A stretch of 64,000 nt of DNA from Asticcacaulis sp. AND118 (GTDB taxonomy: Bacteria; Pseudomonadota; Alphaproteobacteria; Caulobacterales; Caulobacteraceae): positions 248,001-312,000 of the forward strand of contig NZ_CP084910.1 in the NCBI RefSeq assembly GCF_020535245.1, given 5' to 3'. A program made the position numbers and the translations under genes. Shown piece after piece: positions 27,731-36,278 of the stretch (position 1 is the first letter of the stretch; each line of letters starts with the position of its first letter). Under the pieces are notes generated by a model. It was not told where the DNA came from, did no database searches, and was given only the letters and a program-made list of their open reading frames with translations.

Positions 27731-29251
27731 ATGAGTCGGATACCGCTTGCTGTCGTTCTGTCCTTGGGACTGTCTCTGGCCGCCTGTGGCGGTGACGATT
27801 CGGGCGGAGGCGGCGGGGGCGGCGGCGCACCGTCCCTGAGCTTCACCTCGGGCGGTACGGCCAGTTTCGGCGAAAACGGCACGGGGACAGCCTACACCGC
27901 GGCGGCAACGGGCGGCAGCGGCGCCATCACCTACAGTCTGGGCAGCGGCGGCGACAACGCCCTGTTCTCTATAGACGGAACGAGCGGCGCCCTGACCTTC
28001 AAGGCCGCGCCCAATTTCGAATGGCCGCGGGATTCCAACCGCGACAATATCTATGATGTAACGGTCACCGCCTCGGCAGGCGGGGCTTCGGCTTCGCGCA
28101 CGGTCGCGGTCACCGTCACCGACCGTTCGGGCCGGGTGGCGCTGCGCCGGGTGGGGGAGGGCTTCACCCAACCCCTGTTCGTGACCGGGCGCGGCGACAA
28201 TTCGGGCAAGGTGCTGGTGGTGCAGAAGGGCGGGCTGGTCCGTGTACTCGACCCGCTGACCGGGGTCATCGACGCGACCGCCTTCCTCGATGTGCGCGAT
28301 CAGATCGCCACCGACGGCGAGCGGGGTTTGCTGGGACTGGCCCTCGCGCCCGATTTCAGCACGACGGGGGTTTTCTACGCCTATCTGACGGCGACTAACG
28401 GAGCGATCAATATCCGCCGCTACACGGCGACGGCGGCCGGCGCTTCGGGGGCGGGCGACACCCTCCTGACCATTGCGCACCCGGCGAATAACCACAATGG
28501 CGGCTGGATCGCCTTCGACAAGAACGGCCTGCTGGTGGCCGCCGTCGGTGATGGCGGCGGTGGCGGCGACCCTTCGGGCAATGCCCAGAACACCAATGTC
28601 CTGCTGGGCAAGATTTTGCGCATCGATGTGCGCAGCGACGCCTATCCGGCGGATCCGAACCGCGACTACGCCATCCCGATGACCAACCCCTTCGCCAGCA
28701 TGGGCGGCGCGCCGGAAATCTGGCACTGGGGACTGCGCAACCCGTTCCGCAACAGCTTCGATCGTGAAACGGGGCACCTCTATATCGGCGATGTGGGGCA
28801 AAGCGCGATCGAGGAAATCAACTTCGCCTCGTCCGGCAGCCCCGGTCTCAACTACGGCTGGAACATCCTCGAAGGCACATCCTTTTACGCCGGTGGTTCG
28901 ACGACCGGCCTGACCCCGCCGGTGGCGCAATACGCCCAGGGCACGGGTCCGCTGCAAGGCAAATCGGTCACGGGCGGTTATGTCTATCGCGGGCCGGTCG
29001 TGTCGATGCGCGCACAATATGTCTTCGGCGACTTCGTCAACAAACGCATGTGGTCGATCCCGGTAGCGAATATGGTGCAGGGCACGACCCTGGCCAACAC
29101 CGCCTTCACCGACCGCACCACAGCCTTTGCCCCGTCGGCGGGGGCGGTAGGCAGCATCACCAGCTTCGGCGAGGACGATTTCGCTAACCTCTACGTGGTG
29201 GACTTCGACGGCGAGATATTCCTGATGGACGAGGTGGACGAAGGGGCCTGA
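27731..29251 (+). CDS. PQQ-dependent sugar dehydrogenase-like lipoprotein
   Basis: A 506-residue lipoprotein. The signal peptide ends at the lipobox LSLAAC (Cys19), followed by a Gly-rich linker. Residues about 35-125 are a cadherin-like beta domain. The rest is a six-bladed propeller of the soluble glucose / sorbosone dehydrogenase family, with GLLGLALAPDF, HPANNHNGGWIAFDKNG, GLRNPFRNSFDRETGHLYIG and NYGWNILEG. Whether PQQ is bound cannot be shown, but His/Asn of NNHNGG sit at the expected catalytic place. Single gene. Confidence 0.82.
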   Translation: MSRIPLAVVLSLGLSLAACGGDDSGGGGGGGGAPSLSFTSGGTASFGENGTGTAYTAAATGGSGAITYSLGSGGDNALFSIDGTSGALTFKAAPNFEWPRDSNRDNIYDVTVTASAGGASASRTVAVTVTDRSGRVALRRVGEGFTQPLFVTGRGDNSGKVLVVQKGGLVRVLDPLTGVIDATAFLDVRDQIATDGERGLLGLALAPDFSTTGVFYAYLTATNGAINIRRYTATAAGASGAGDTLLTIAHPANNHNGGWIAFDKNGLLVAAVGDGGGGGDPSGNAQNTNVLLGKILRIDVRSDAYPADPNRDYAIPMTNPFASMGGAPEIWHWGLRNPFRNSFDRETGHLYIGDVGQSAIEEINFASSGSPGLNYGWNILEGTSFYAGGSTTGLTPPVAQYAQGTGPLQGKSVTGGYVYRGPVVSMRAQYVFGDFVNKRMWSIPVANMVQGTTLANTAFTDRTTAFAPSAGAVGSITSFGEDDFANLYVVDFDGEIFLMDEVDEGA

Positions 29252-29291
29252 TAAGAGAAAACGGCTGACTTTCCGAAGTGAAGGGATTAAG

Positions 29292-29317
29292 AACCACGGA
29301 AAACACGGAAAGCACGG
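29292..29317. repeat. Left inverted repeat of the GxxExxY unit
   Basis: AACCACGGAAAACACGGAAA followed by GCACGG. Its first 20 bases are the reverse complement of the right copy at 29711-29736. It lies seven bases before the GxxExxY start codon. Confidence 0.8.
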
Positions 29318-29323
29318 ACATTC

Positions 29324-29707
29324 ATGGAAAATACCGGCCTTCTTTATGAGGCTGAAACCTACGCCATTCGCGGGGCTATCTTTGAGATATCACGTGAGAT
29401 GGGCGTTGGCTTTCTTGAATCTGTCTATCAGGAATGTCTGATACGCGAGTTTGCCCAGCAGGACATTCCGGCCGTCGCGCATCCTGAGTTGCGATTGGCT
29501 TACAAGGGTGAACCGCTTACCCAGGTATACAGGCGGGATTTCATCTGTTTCGATAGCATTATTGTTGAGTTGAAGACTTGTCGTACCTTGCTGGATGAGC
29601 AGAGGGCGCAGGTGTTGAATTATCTCAAGGCCTCTGGTCTTCGGGTCGGGCTTCTCGTTAATTTCGGTGTCCATCCCAAGGCGCAAATCGAGAGATTAGC
29701 GCTCTGA
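29324..29707 (+). CDS. GxxExxY protein
   Basis: A 127-residue protein of the GxxExxY family (TIGR04256). The naming motif is GVGFLESVYQECL; also seen are LRLAYKGEPLTQVYRRDF, VELKTCRTLLDEQRAQVLNY and GLRVGLLVNFG. The D...ELK pattern (FICFDSIIVELKT) suggests a PD-(D/E)XK nuclease-like fold, as noted for the family. The base composition is lower in GC than its neighbours, and inverted repeats frame the gene, both signs of mobility. No ribosome site is visible. Confidence 0.88.
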   Translation: MENTGLLYEAETYAIRGAIFEISREMGVGFLESVYQECLIREFAQQDIPAVAHPELRLAYKGEPLTQVYRRDFICFDSIIVELKTCRTLLDEQRAQVLNYLKASGLRVGLLVNFGVHPKAQIERLAL

Positions 29708-29710
29708 TTT

Positions 29711-29736
29711 CTGTGTTTTCCGTGTTTTCCGTGGTT
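29711..29736. repeat. Right inverted repeat of the GxxExxY unit
   Basis: CTGTGTTTTCC then GTGTTTTCCGTGGTT, the reverse complement of the left copy with one or two mismatches at its outer end. It starts three bases after the GxxExxY stop codon. Confidence 0.8.
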
Positions 29737-29764
29737 AATCTTTAAAATCGTCAGAGTCAGATTC

Positions 29765-30130
29765 ATGCGTCAGTTGCTGCGTTCCAAGATCCATAACGCC
29801 TACGTCACCGAAGCCAATCTCGCCTATATCGGTTCGATCACCATAGACGAGGATCTGATGGATGCCGTCGGCCTGTGGGAGGGCGAGCGGGTGCTGGTCG
29901 TGTCCAACACCTCCGGCTCGCGACTCGAAACCTACGTGATCACCGGCGAACGTGGATCCGGCAAGATCGCCATGAACGGCGCCGCCGCGCACCTGATCAG
30001 CGAATCCGAACAGATCATCATCATGGGGTTCGAGCTGACCGACGCGCCGATTATCCCCAGAGTCGTGCTGGTCGACCGCGAGAATCGGGTTGACCGCTAC
30101 CTCTCTGAAACCCCCTCGACGATTCTCTAA
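29765..30130 (+). CDS. panD: Aspartate 1-decarboxylase proenzyme
   Basis: A 121-residue pyruvoyl enzyme making beta-alanine for pantothenate and CoA. The self-cleavage site is Gly23-Ser24 in LAYIGSITID; MRQLLRSKIHNAYVTEANL at the start and GSGKIAMNGAAAHLISESEQ later are family marks. Length and both ends are normal. No other pan gene is nearby. Confidence 0.95.
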   Translation: MRQLLRSKIHNAYVTEANLAYIGSITIDEDLMDAVGLWEGERVLVVSNTSGSRLETYVITGERGSGKIAMNGAAAHLISESEQIIIMGFELTDAPIIPRVVLVDRENRVDRYLSETPSTIL

Positions 30131-30270
30131 CAGGACTCTTTTTTGGGGGTATTTTCGCGTCGTCGCGCCAACCCCTTGAGGCGCTTGGAATAATGTTTCT
30201 TTTAAGAAATCATTAACTAAAAACTTCGCCTGTGCGGCGACTTGGCCGTTGACGATGCGGCGCGATTATG

Positions 30271-30316
30271 GCCCCATATAGGGGCTTAGGGCGGCCAATG
30301 ACACTATATCTAGTTG
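30271..30316. promoter_or_regulatory. Paired NrdR-like boxes upstream of nrdA
   Basis: ACACTATATCTAGTTG at 30301-30316 fits the NrdR box ACACWATATWTWGTGT at 13 of 16 places. A weaker palindrome, GCCCCATATAGGGGC, lies at 30271-30285. Their centres are about 30-31 bp apart, three helical turns, as in known NrdR box pairs. No other site stands out in the 255-base gap. Confidence 0.55.
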
Positions 30317-30385
30317 TTGTGGGGGCAAGCCTTCGGTGCTCCGCCCGCGGAGCGGTTTTCTCAGGCATACCAGGTGAGTGTGACG

Positions 30386-32263
30386 ATGTCGGCAAATGAT
30401 GCGGCGGCGAAGGTTCAGAGTGCGGCGCCTGTGAAGGGCGCGCTCAAGGTGCGCCCGAAGGAGCGCCCGGAGTTCAGGCTGATCAAGACGGTGGTGACCG
30501 ATCCGTCCAAGGACGAGAAGCTGACCGACTTCGGCAAGAAGACGCTCGACGACCGTTACCTGCTGGCCGGCGAAACCTATCAGGACATGTTCGCCCGCGT
30601 CGCCACGGCCTATGCCGACGATTCGGAACACGCCCAGCGCATCTATAACTACATTTCAAACCTGTGGTTCATGCCGGCCACGCCGGTGCTGTCGAACGGC
30701 GGCGCCAAGCGCGGCCTGCCTATCTCGTGCTTCCTCAACTCGGTCCCCGACTCGCTCGAAGGCATCGTCAGCGTGTGGAACGAAAACGTGGCGCTCGCTT
30801 CGAACGGCGGCGGCATCGGCACCTATTGGGGCGGTGTTCGCTCTATCGGCGAAAAGGTCAAGGGTGCGGGCCAGACCTCGGGCATCATCCCCTTCATCCG
30901 CGTGATGGACTCGCTGACGCTGGCCATTTCGCAGGGCTCGCTGCGTCGTGGTTCGGCCGCCGTCTATATCGACATCTTCCACCCTGAAATCGAAGAATTC
31001 CTCGAAATCCGCAAGCCGTCGGGCGACTTCAACCGTAAGGCGCTCAACCTGCATCACGGTATCTCGATCACTGACGAGTTCATGGAAGCCGTCCGCGACG
31101 GCGCGCCGTTCGGCCTGCGTTCGCCCAAGAACAACGAAGTCATCCGCTACGTCGACGCGCGCGCCCTGTGGCAGAAGATACTCGAAATCCGCATGCAGAC
31201 GGGCGAGCCCTATCTGATCTTCGCCGACACGGTGAACCGGTCGATGGCCCCGCACCAACGCGAACTGGGCCTTAAGGTCAAGCAGTCGAACCTGTGCGCC
31301 GAAATCATGCTGCACACCGGTAAGGACCACCTCGGTCATGAGCGCACCGCCGTGTGCTGCCTGTCCTCGGTCAATGCCGAAACCTTCCTCGAATGGCGCG
31401 ACCAGCCTCAATTCATCGAAGACATCATGCGCTTCCTCGACAACGTCCTGCAGGACTTCATCGATACCGCGCCGGATTCGATGGCCGCCGCCGCCTATTC
31501 CGCCCAGCGTGAGCGTTCGGTCGGCCTCGGCCTGATGGGCTTCCACTCCTTCCTGCAATCGCAGGGCGTGGCTTTCGAGTCGGCGATGGCCAAGTCGTGG
31601 AACATGCGCCTGTTCAAGCACCTGCGCCGCGAAGCCGACAAGGCCTCGGTCAAGCTGGCTCAGGAGCGCGGGCCATGCCTCGACGCCGAAGAGCGCGGCG
31701 TCATGGAACGCTTCTCGCACAAGCTGGCCATTGCGCCTACCGCCTCCATCTCGATCATCTGCGGCGGCACCTCGGCGGGTATCGAGCCGATCCCGGCCAA
31801 TATCTACACCCACAAGACCCTGTCGGGCTCGTTTGCGGTCAAAAACCCCTTCCTGCAGAACCTGCTGGCGGAAAAGGGTCTCGACACGCCGGAAACCTGG
31901 GACTCGATCGTCGAGCATGAAGGTTCGGTCCAGCACCTCGACGCCCTGAACGAAGACGAAAAGGCCATCTTCAAGACGGCCTTCGAAATCGATCAGCGCT
32001 GGGTGGTCGAACTGGCCGCCGACCGCGCGCCGGAAATCTGCCAGTCGCAGTCGCTCAACATCTTCCTGCCGGGCGATGTCGATAAGTGGGACCTGCACAT
32101 GCTGCACTGGACGGCGTGGGAACAGGGCGTCAAGTCGCTCTACTATCTCCGCTCCAAGTCGGTGCAGCGCGCGGCCTTCGCCGGTTCGGAAGGCAAGGCC
32201 GCGGTGGTGTCGATGGAAGCCGCGGGCAAGACGGACTACGAGGAATGCTTGGCTTGCCAATAA
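30386..32263 (+). CDS. nrdA: Ribonucleoside-diphosphate reductase alpha subunit
   Basis: A 625-residue class I catalytic subunit. Seen in order: WFMPATPVLSNGG, ISCFLNSVPDSLEGI (first redox Cys), GGGIGTYWGGVRS, the radical site KQSNLCAEIML, ERTAVCCLSSVN (second redox Cys) and LYYLRSKSVQ (radical-path Tyr). The C-terminal tail DYEECLACQ carries the Cys pair that is re-reduced by thioredoxin. The N-terminal ATP-cone of E. coli NrdA is absent, so no dATP switch of that type. AGGTGAG lies eight bases before the ATG at 30386. nrdB is not next to it. Confidence 0.94.
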   Translation: MSANDAAAKVQSAAPVKGALKVRPKERPEFRLIKTVVTDPSKDEKLTDFGKKTLDDRYLLAGETYQDMFARVATAYADDSEHAQRIYNYISNLWFMPATPVLSNGGAKRGLPISCFLNSVPDSLEGIVSVWNENVALASNGGGIGTYWGGVRSIGEKVKGAGQTSGIIPFIRVMDSLTLAISQGSLRRGSAAVYIDIFHPEIEEFLEIRKPSGDFNRKALNLHHGISITDEFMEAVRDGAPFGLRSPKNNEVIRYVDARALWQKILEIRMQTGEPYLIFADTVNRSMAPHQRELGLKVKQSNLCAEIMLHTGKDHLGHERTAVCCLSSVNAETFLEWRDQPQFIEDIMRFLDNVLQDFIDTAPDSMAAAAYSAQRERSVGLGLMGFHSFLQSQGVAFESAMAKSWNMRLFKHLRREADKASVKLAQERGPCLDAEERGVMERFSHKLAIAPTASISIICGGTSAGIEPIPANIYTHKTLSGSFAVKNPFLQNLLAEKGLDTPETWDSIVEHEGSVQHLDALNEDEKAIFKTAFEIDQRWVVELAADRAPEICQSQSLNIFLPGDVDKWDLHMLHWTAWEQGVKSLYYLRSKSVQRAAFAGSEGKAAVVSMEAAGKTDYEECLACQ

Positions 32264-32305
32264 GCAGGGCCTCAGGCCCTGCACCCGAAACCGGGAGCCA
32301 ATATC

Positions 32306-32335
32306 AAAGGCCGGAGCACCCGCTTCGGCCTTTTT
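32306..32335 (+). terminator. Intrinsic terminator after nrdA
   Basis: AAAGGCCGGAGC (32306-32317), a four-base loop, GCTTCGGCCTTT (32322-32333) with one G-T pair, then TTTT GC. A further palindrome, GCAGGGCC / GGCCCTGC, lies right at the stop codon (32264-32282). Confidence 0.85.
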
Positions 32336-32460
32336 GCTATGGAATGTCACGCTGCGCAACTTTGACAAATTTTCGTCGCTTTGATTTTTGCCTTTGATAA
32401 TTGCGTATTTTGATTGACGGTCCCGTATCGAATGTTAAAGTATTCCAAAGCGAGGTTGCA

Positions 32461-32973
32461 ATGTCTGATTCTGCTTTACAAATGATGCGTCAATTGAGGC
32501 AGGCCATTGAGGCTCGTCTTTTGGCGTCTGAGGATTACCGGGCTCTCAAAGCGTTGGATTTAGCAATCGAACAAGCGCTTGCTCCCACAAATAGGGGCTC
32601 TTCCCCTCCTCTTAAAACTCACTGGATCTCGGAAAATATAACAAATACAAAAAATAAAGAGCGCGCTACCCAAAAGGGAATGTCCCATGCTGATGCCGCA
32701 GAATTAGCCCTACAAAAGCGCGGATCACCTGCAACAACGGCGGAATTGGTTGAGCTTCTCGAAAAATATGGTTCCATGGTTGGCGGAAATGATCGCAATA
32801 CCAATCTGGCATCGTCGTTGTCGCGCGATGGGCGTTTTCGAGCCGTACGCATCAACGGAAAACCCCATTGGTGGTTTAAGGAACGGCCGATACCTTCAAT
32901 CGAGGACTTTGCACTTGAGCATGGAGAAAGTTCAAGAGGCAATGACGATTTAGAGGATTTGCTTGGTTCTTAG
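32461..32973 (+). CDS. HARE-HTH-like winged-helix protein
   Basis: A 170-residue protein. The N-terminal 70 residues are helical (ALQMMRQLRQAIEARLLASE). After a Ser/Asn-rich linker comes a winged-helix module, ADAAELALQKRGSPATTAEL, VELLEKYGSMVGGNDRNTNL and ASSLSRDGRFRAVRINGKPH, which looks like the HARE-HTH fold found with restriction and chromatin factors. The gene is clearly AT-richer than its neighbours (AAAATATAACAAATAC at its centre), suggesting transfer. GAGG lies six bases before the ATG. Target unknown. Confidence 0.65.
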   Translation: MSDSALQMMRQLRQAIEARLLASEDYRALKALDLAIEQALAPTNRGSSPPLKTHWISENITNTKNKERATQKGMSHADAAELALQKRGSPATTAELVELLEKYGSMVGGNDRNTNLASSLSRDGRFRAVRINGKPHWWFKERPIPSIEDFALEHGESSRGNDDLEDLLGS

Positions 32974-32979
32974 AGTTTG

Positions 32980-33005
32980 AGGCCCTGCTTTTGGCAGGGC
33001 CTTGT
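32980..33005 (+). terminator. Terminator-like hairpin after the HARE-HTH gene
   Basis: AGGCCCTGC (32980-32988), loop TTTTG, GCAGGGCCT (32994-33002), then TGT. The T run is short, so termination may be partial. Confidence 0.55.
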
Positions 33006-33011
33006 ATTGGT

Positions 33012-33174
33012 CAGAGGGATCAATCTTGCCGGACTACCCTCTGTCGCAGAATTCGGAAAGGAGGTGAGGCGGAATGAAGCCGCCATAAACCCTTCCTGAT
33101 CTTGGGGGCGAGATGCCGCCAAGGTGAGCAGCCCTCACAAGGAGGGCAAAGGAGAGGGCGGTTTCCGCCCTCTC
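33012..33174 (+). ncRNA. Candidate structured RNA: chain of five hairpins with an exact Shine-Dalgarno word
   Basis: A 351-base gene-free gap (32974-33324) holds hairpins at 33012-33043 (CAGAGGG/CCCTCTG), 33068-33084 (GGCGG/CCGCC), about 33100-33123, 33124-33138 (GTGAG/CTCAC) and a GC-rich 10-bp hairpin 33152-33174 that could end a transcript. AAAGGAGGTGA (33057-33067) is a perfect anti-16S word, six bases before an ATG in the loop of the second hairpin, but that frame has only four codons. The rest, up to the HD-GYP stop, is AT-rich without features. I know no matching family. Confidence 0.4.
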
Positions 33175-33324
33175 TACATTATCTAGAGTGAATTTTGCCT
33201 ATCTGTCAAATTGAATGCAAAAAGGCTTTTAAAAGCCGTATAAAATAAAAGAAGCGAATAGACCGTAGTCGCGTGAACGATTTTCAAGCCATATCATTGA
33301 TATTATACGGGTATTATTGATAAG

Positions 33325-34749
33325 TCATGCCACCTTCTGCACCGGCCGCTCGGTCGCGTCGAAGCTGACCGTCCCCGCCTTGGCGTCGGTCTCTATCCGC
33401 TCAATGGCCTGTTTCAGCGCCGCGAAGCACACCGGGTCTATGGCGTCGCCGACGCTTTCGCCGATGATGTCCAGCGCCTTCCAGATCGGCAGGGCCGGGC
33501 GATAGGGGCGGTCGGCGGTCAGGGCGTCGAAGAAATCCGCCGTCGAAATGATCCGCGTCTCCAGACTGATCTCTTCGGCGCTCAGGCCGTGGGGATAGCC
33601 CTTACCGTCCAGCCGCTCATGGTGCGCGCCAGCGATGCGCGCCAGTTCGGCAAAGGCGCCGATGCGCGACAGGATGGTTTCGGTATAGAGGGCATGGGCC
33701 TGCATCTGCACCCACTCCTCGTCCACCAGACGGCCCGGCTTGTCGAGAATGGTGTTCGATACGCCCAGTTTCCCCACATCGTGCAACAGGGCGGCGCGCT
33801 TCAACCAGCGCCGGGCGCGGGCGTCCAGCCCCATCGCTTCGGCCATCATGTCCGTATAGAGGGCGACGCGCGACGAATGGCCCGCCGTATAGGGGCTCTT
33901 GGAGTCGACCACCTGCCCGAAGGCGATGGCGATGTCGTCGAGATAGTCTTCGTCCAGCGCCACCTCATGATGCGCCGGCTCCATCGACTGAATGCGCTGG
34001 ACGAGGTCGGGCGCGCTCAGTCCTTCCCAGAAGCCGGGGCGGGCGGCGACCTCAAAAAAGGCGTCGGCGGTTTCGGGTTCGAACCAGGTGCCGGCGCGGT
34101 TGAGGATTTCGCGCGTGGCGGCGTCCTGCCCCCGGCTTTTGAAAAACACGTCGGCGCACTGACACAGCAGCGCGATGCGGGCATAGGGCGAGATGGCCTG
34201 ACGGCGCAGGCCCTGCGGCTGACCGCGCCCGTCCCAGTGTTCATCAAGGTCGCGGATGCCGATGGCCACGGCTTCGGGAAAGCGCAATTGCCGCGCGATG
34301 TCGGCGCCGCGCGTGCAGCGCGTCTCGATCAGTTCGCGCGAAATCTCGCCGCCGTTCTTGAAGATATTGATTACGGCGCGGAAGCGTTCGGCCAGATCGG
34401 CCTTCAGCCCCGTATGCGAAATGACGAAGCCCATCACGTCCGACAGTCCGGTGTCGATGTCCTTGAAGTCGCGTTTGAAGCTGAGATCGTCGGTCAGATA
34501 GAGCTGGCAGATACGCGCGGCATTGGACGAACAGCCCAGATCCTTGAGCAGCAGGACGTAGTAAAGCTCCCACCTCTGTTCCGCGGAAAAGCCCAGTTCC
34601 TCGGCGATGTGCATGCCGATATAGCAGCAGCGCACGCAATGGCCTTCGGGCTGACCTTCGGTGATGTCGAGCGCATAGGAGAAGGCGCTGATTAACTCCG
34701 ACAGCTTGAGGCGGTCGGGCGATATGTCGGGCAGTTTCGGCGCTGGCAT
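33325..34749 (-). CDS. HD-GYP domain phosphohydrolase
   Basis: A 474-residue cytoplasmic protein with two HD-like halves. The C-terminal half is a full HD-GYP domain: ALLHDVGKLGVSN (metal His-Asp), AGAHHERLDGKGYPHGL (the GYP motif) and STADFFDALTADRPYR. Such enzymes degrade cyclic di-GMP to pGpG or GMP. The N-terminal half looks like a decayed copy: LLLKDLGCSSNAARI replaces HD, and LDEHWDGRGQPQGLRRQAIS keeps the shape of the second motif. It may serve as a dimer or sensor part. No receiver domain or membrane segment. Monocistronic. Confidence 0.87.
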   Translation of the reverse strand: MPAPKLPDISPDRLKLSELISAFSYALDITEGQPEGHCVRCCYIGMHIAEELGFSAEQRWELYYVLLLKDLGCSSNAARICQLYLTDDLSFKRDFKDIDTGLSDVMGFVISHTGLKADLAERFRAVINIFKNGGEISRELIETRCTRGADIARQLRFPEAVAIGIRDLDEHWDGRGQPQGLRRQAISPYARIALLCQCADVFFKSRGQDAATREILNRAGTWFEPETADAFFEVAARPGFWEGLSAPDLVQRIQSMEPAHHEVALDEDYLDDIAIAFGQVVDSKSPYTAGHSSRVALYTDMMAEAMGLDARARRWLKRAALLHDVGKLGVSNTILDKPGRLVDEEWVQMQAHALYTETILSRIGAFAELARIAGAHHERLDGKGYPHGLSAEEISLETRIISTADFFDALTADRPYRPALPIWKALDIIGESVGDAIDPVCFAALKQAIERIETDAKAGTVSFDATERPVQKVA

Positions 34750-34877
34750 GAAGGCCCCATCATTAAGTCGCTTCGATCATGCCACGTCACGCTTAAGACC
34801 GCGTTACGCGTTGACGCAGGGCCTGCGGGAGGCTAGTCCTGCTGCATCCAAAGCCATTACAAAAAAGCGATTTTCAA

Positions 34878-35837
34878 ATGCCGATGACATTGACCGCCTT
34901 CCTCGAAGGCCAGAGCGATCTGCCGCAAAATCTCAAGGTCCTGATCGGCGCGATGGCCGACACCTGCGCCGTGATCGGCCGCACGGTGAACCTCAGCGCC
35001 GTCAACGATCTTCAGGGCGCGCTGGAGCAGGAAAACGTGCAGGGCGAGGTGCAGAAGCAACTCGATGTCATCGCCAACGACATCATGCTCGAAGAGGCCC
35101 GCTGGAAGGGCGTGGTGCGCGGTCTGGCCTCCGAGGAAATGGACGACTATATCGCCTTCGATAAGGGCGACTATCTGCTGTTCTTCGACCCCATCGACGG
35201 GTCGAGCAATGTCGACGTTAACGGCGTGGTCGGCACCATCTTCTCCATCCTGCCCGCGCCGCAGGGCGAGCTGGGCCTCAACGACTTCCTGCGTCCGGGC
35301 CGCGATCAGGTGGCCGCCGGTTACGCCGCCTACGGCCCGCAGACCATCCTGGTCCTGACCGTGGGCAAGGGCGTCGTGTCTTTCACCCCTGACGCCGACG
35401 GCGTGTGGGTGCAGACCAGGGCCGAAATGACGGTTCCGGCCTCTACCCGCGAATTCTCCATCAACATGTCGAACCACCGCCACTGGTTCCCCGGCGTGCA
35501 GCGCTATATCGACGAGTGCGTGGCGGGCAAGGACGGGCCGCGCGGCGCGGATTTCAACATGCGCTGGCTGGCCTCGATGGTCGGCGACGTGCACCGCATT
35601 CTCACGCGGGGCGGCATCTTCATGTATCCGGGCGACAAGAAGCGCGCCGACGGCAAGCTGCGCCTGATGTACGAGGCCAATCCCATCGGTCTGCTGATCG
35701 AGCAGGCGGGCGGCAAGGCCACGGACGGCACCACCCGTATCCTCGACATCCAGCCGACGGGCCTGCATCAGCGCACGGGCGTCGTGCTGGGCTCGACCGA
35801 AGAGGTCGAACGCGTGGCAGAATATCTGAACGCCTGA
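34878..35837 (+). CDS. fbp: Class I fructose-1,6-bisphosphatase
   Basis: A 319-residue gluconeogenic enzyme. The metal site is [20 protein letters not shown], and the substrate part is [16 protein letters not shown] with [11 protein letters not shown] and LRLMYEANP. Start at 34878 or the second ATG at 34884; no clear ribosome site in either case. It meets the DUF1428 gene tail to tail with no gap between stop codons. Confidence 0.95.
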   Translation: MPMTLTAFLEGQSDLPQNLKVLIGAMADTCAVIGRTVNLSAVNDLQGALEQENVQGEVQKQLDVIANDIMLEEARWKGVVRGLASEEMDDYIAFDKGDYLLFFDPIDGSSNVDVNGVVGTIFSILPAPQGELGLNDFLRPGRDQVAAGYAAYGPQTILVLTVGKGVVSFTPDADGVWVQTRAEMTVPASTREFSINMSNHRHWFPGVQRYIDECVAGKDGPRGADFNMRWLASMVGDVHRILTRGGIFMYPGDKKRADGKLRLMYEANPIGLLIEQAGGKATDGTTRILDIQPTGLHQRTGVVLGSTEEVERVAEYLNA

Positions 35838-36215
35838 TCAAGCCGTAAAGATCGTCTGAAAGCCGCCATAGATCAGGCGCTTGCCGTCAAAGGGCATGTC
35901 CATCTCGGCCATGCGCGGATCGGCCTGCGCCTTTTCCCAGGCGATATTGCGGACCTCTTTTGACGGCCAGACGACCCACGAAAAGACTACGACCTCGCCC
36001 GCTTCCAGCTTTACGGCCAGGGGCAGCGAGGTCAGCTTGCCTTCCGGGACGTCATCGCCCCAGTTTTCGACGACGGCCAGCGCGCCCAGTTCCTTGAACA
36101 GGGTGGCGGTGACCTGCGCGGATTTCAGATAGGCGTCGCGGCTTTCGACTTTGACCGGACAGACAAAGCCATCGACATAAGTGCTGGGGGCGTCAGACAT
36201 GGCGGCATCAGACAT
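35838..36215 (-). CDS. DUF1428 family protein, copy 1
   Basis: A 125-residue ferredoxin-like-fold protein: TYVDGFVCPVKVESRDAYLK, VENWGDDVPEGKLTSLPLAV, VVFSWVVWPSKEVRN and MPFDGKRLIYGGFQTIF. The YbaA/DUF1428 family has no known function. GAGGAG lies ten bases before the ATG; a second ATG 15 bases later is possible. About 63 bases separate it from copy 2 on the same strand. Confidence 0.88.
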   Translation of the reverse strand: MSDAAMSDAPSTYVDGFVCPVKVESRDAYLKSAQVTATLFKELGALAVVENWGDDVPEGKLTSLPLAVKLEAGEVVVFSWVVWPSKEVRNIAWEKAQADPRMAEMDMPFDGKRLIYGGFQTIFTA

Positions 36216-36278
36216 GGGAAGCGTCTCCTCTGTTGGGAGGCACCAGCCTACGGCCCTGTGGATAAAATGCCAATGGGT

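Noticed and set aside
33057-33067. Fragment of a 16S rRNA gene 3' end on the minus strand
   Set aside because: Only these 11 bases match the 16S tail; the flanks do not.
33074-33088. Four-codon ORF after the perfect Shine-Dalgarno word as a gene
   Set aside because: Too short to be called a protein; kept only as part of the RNA candidate.
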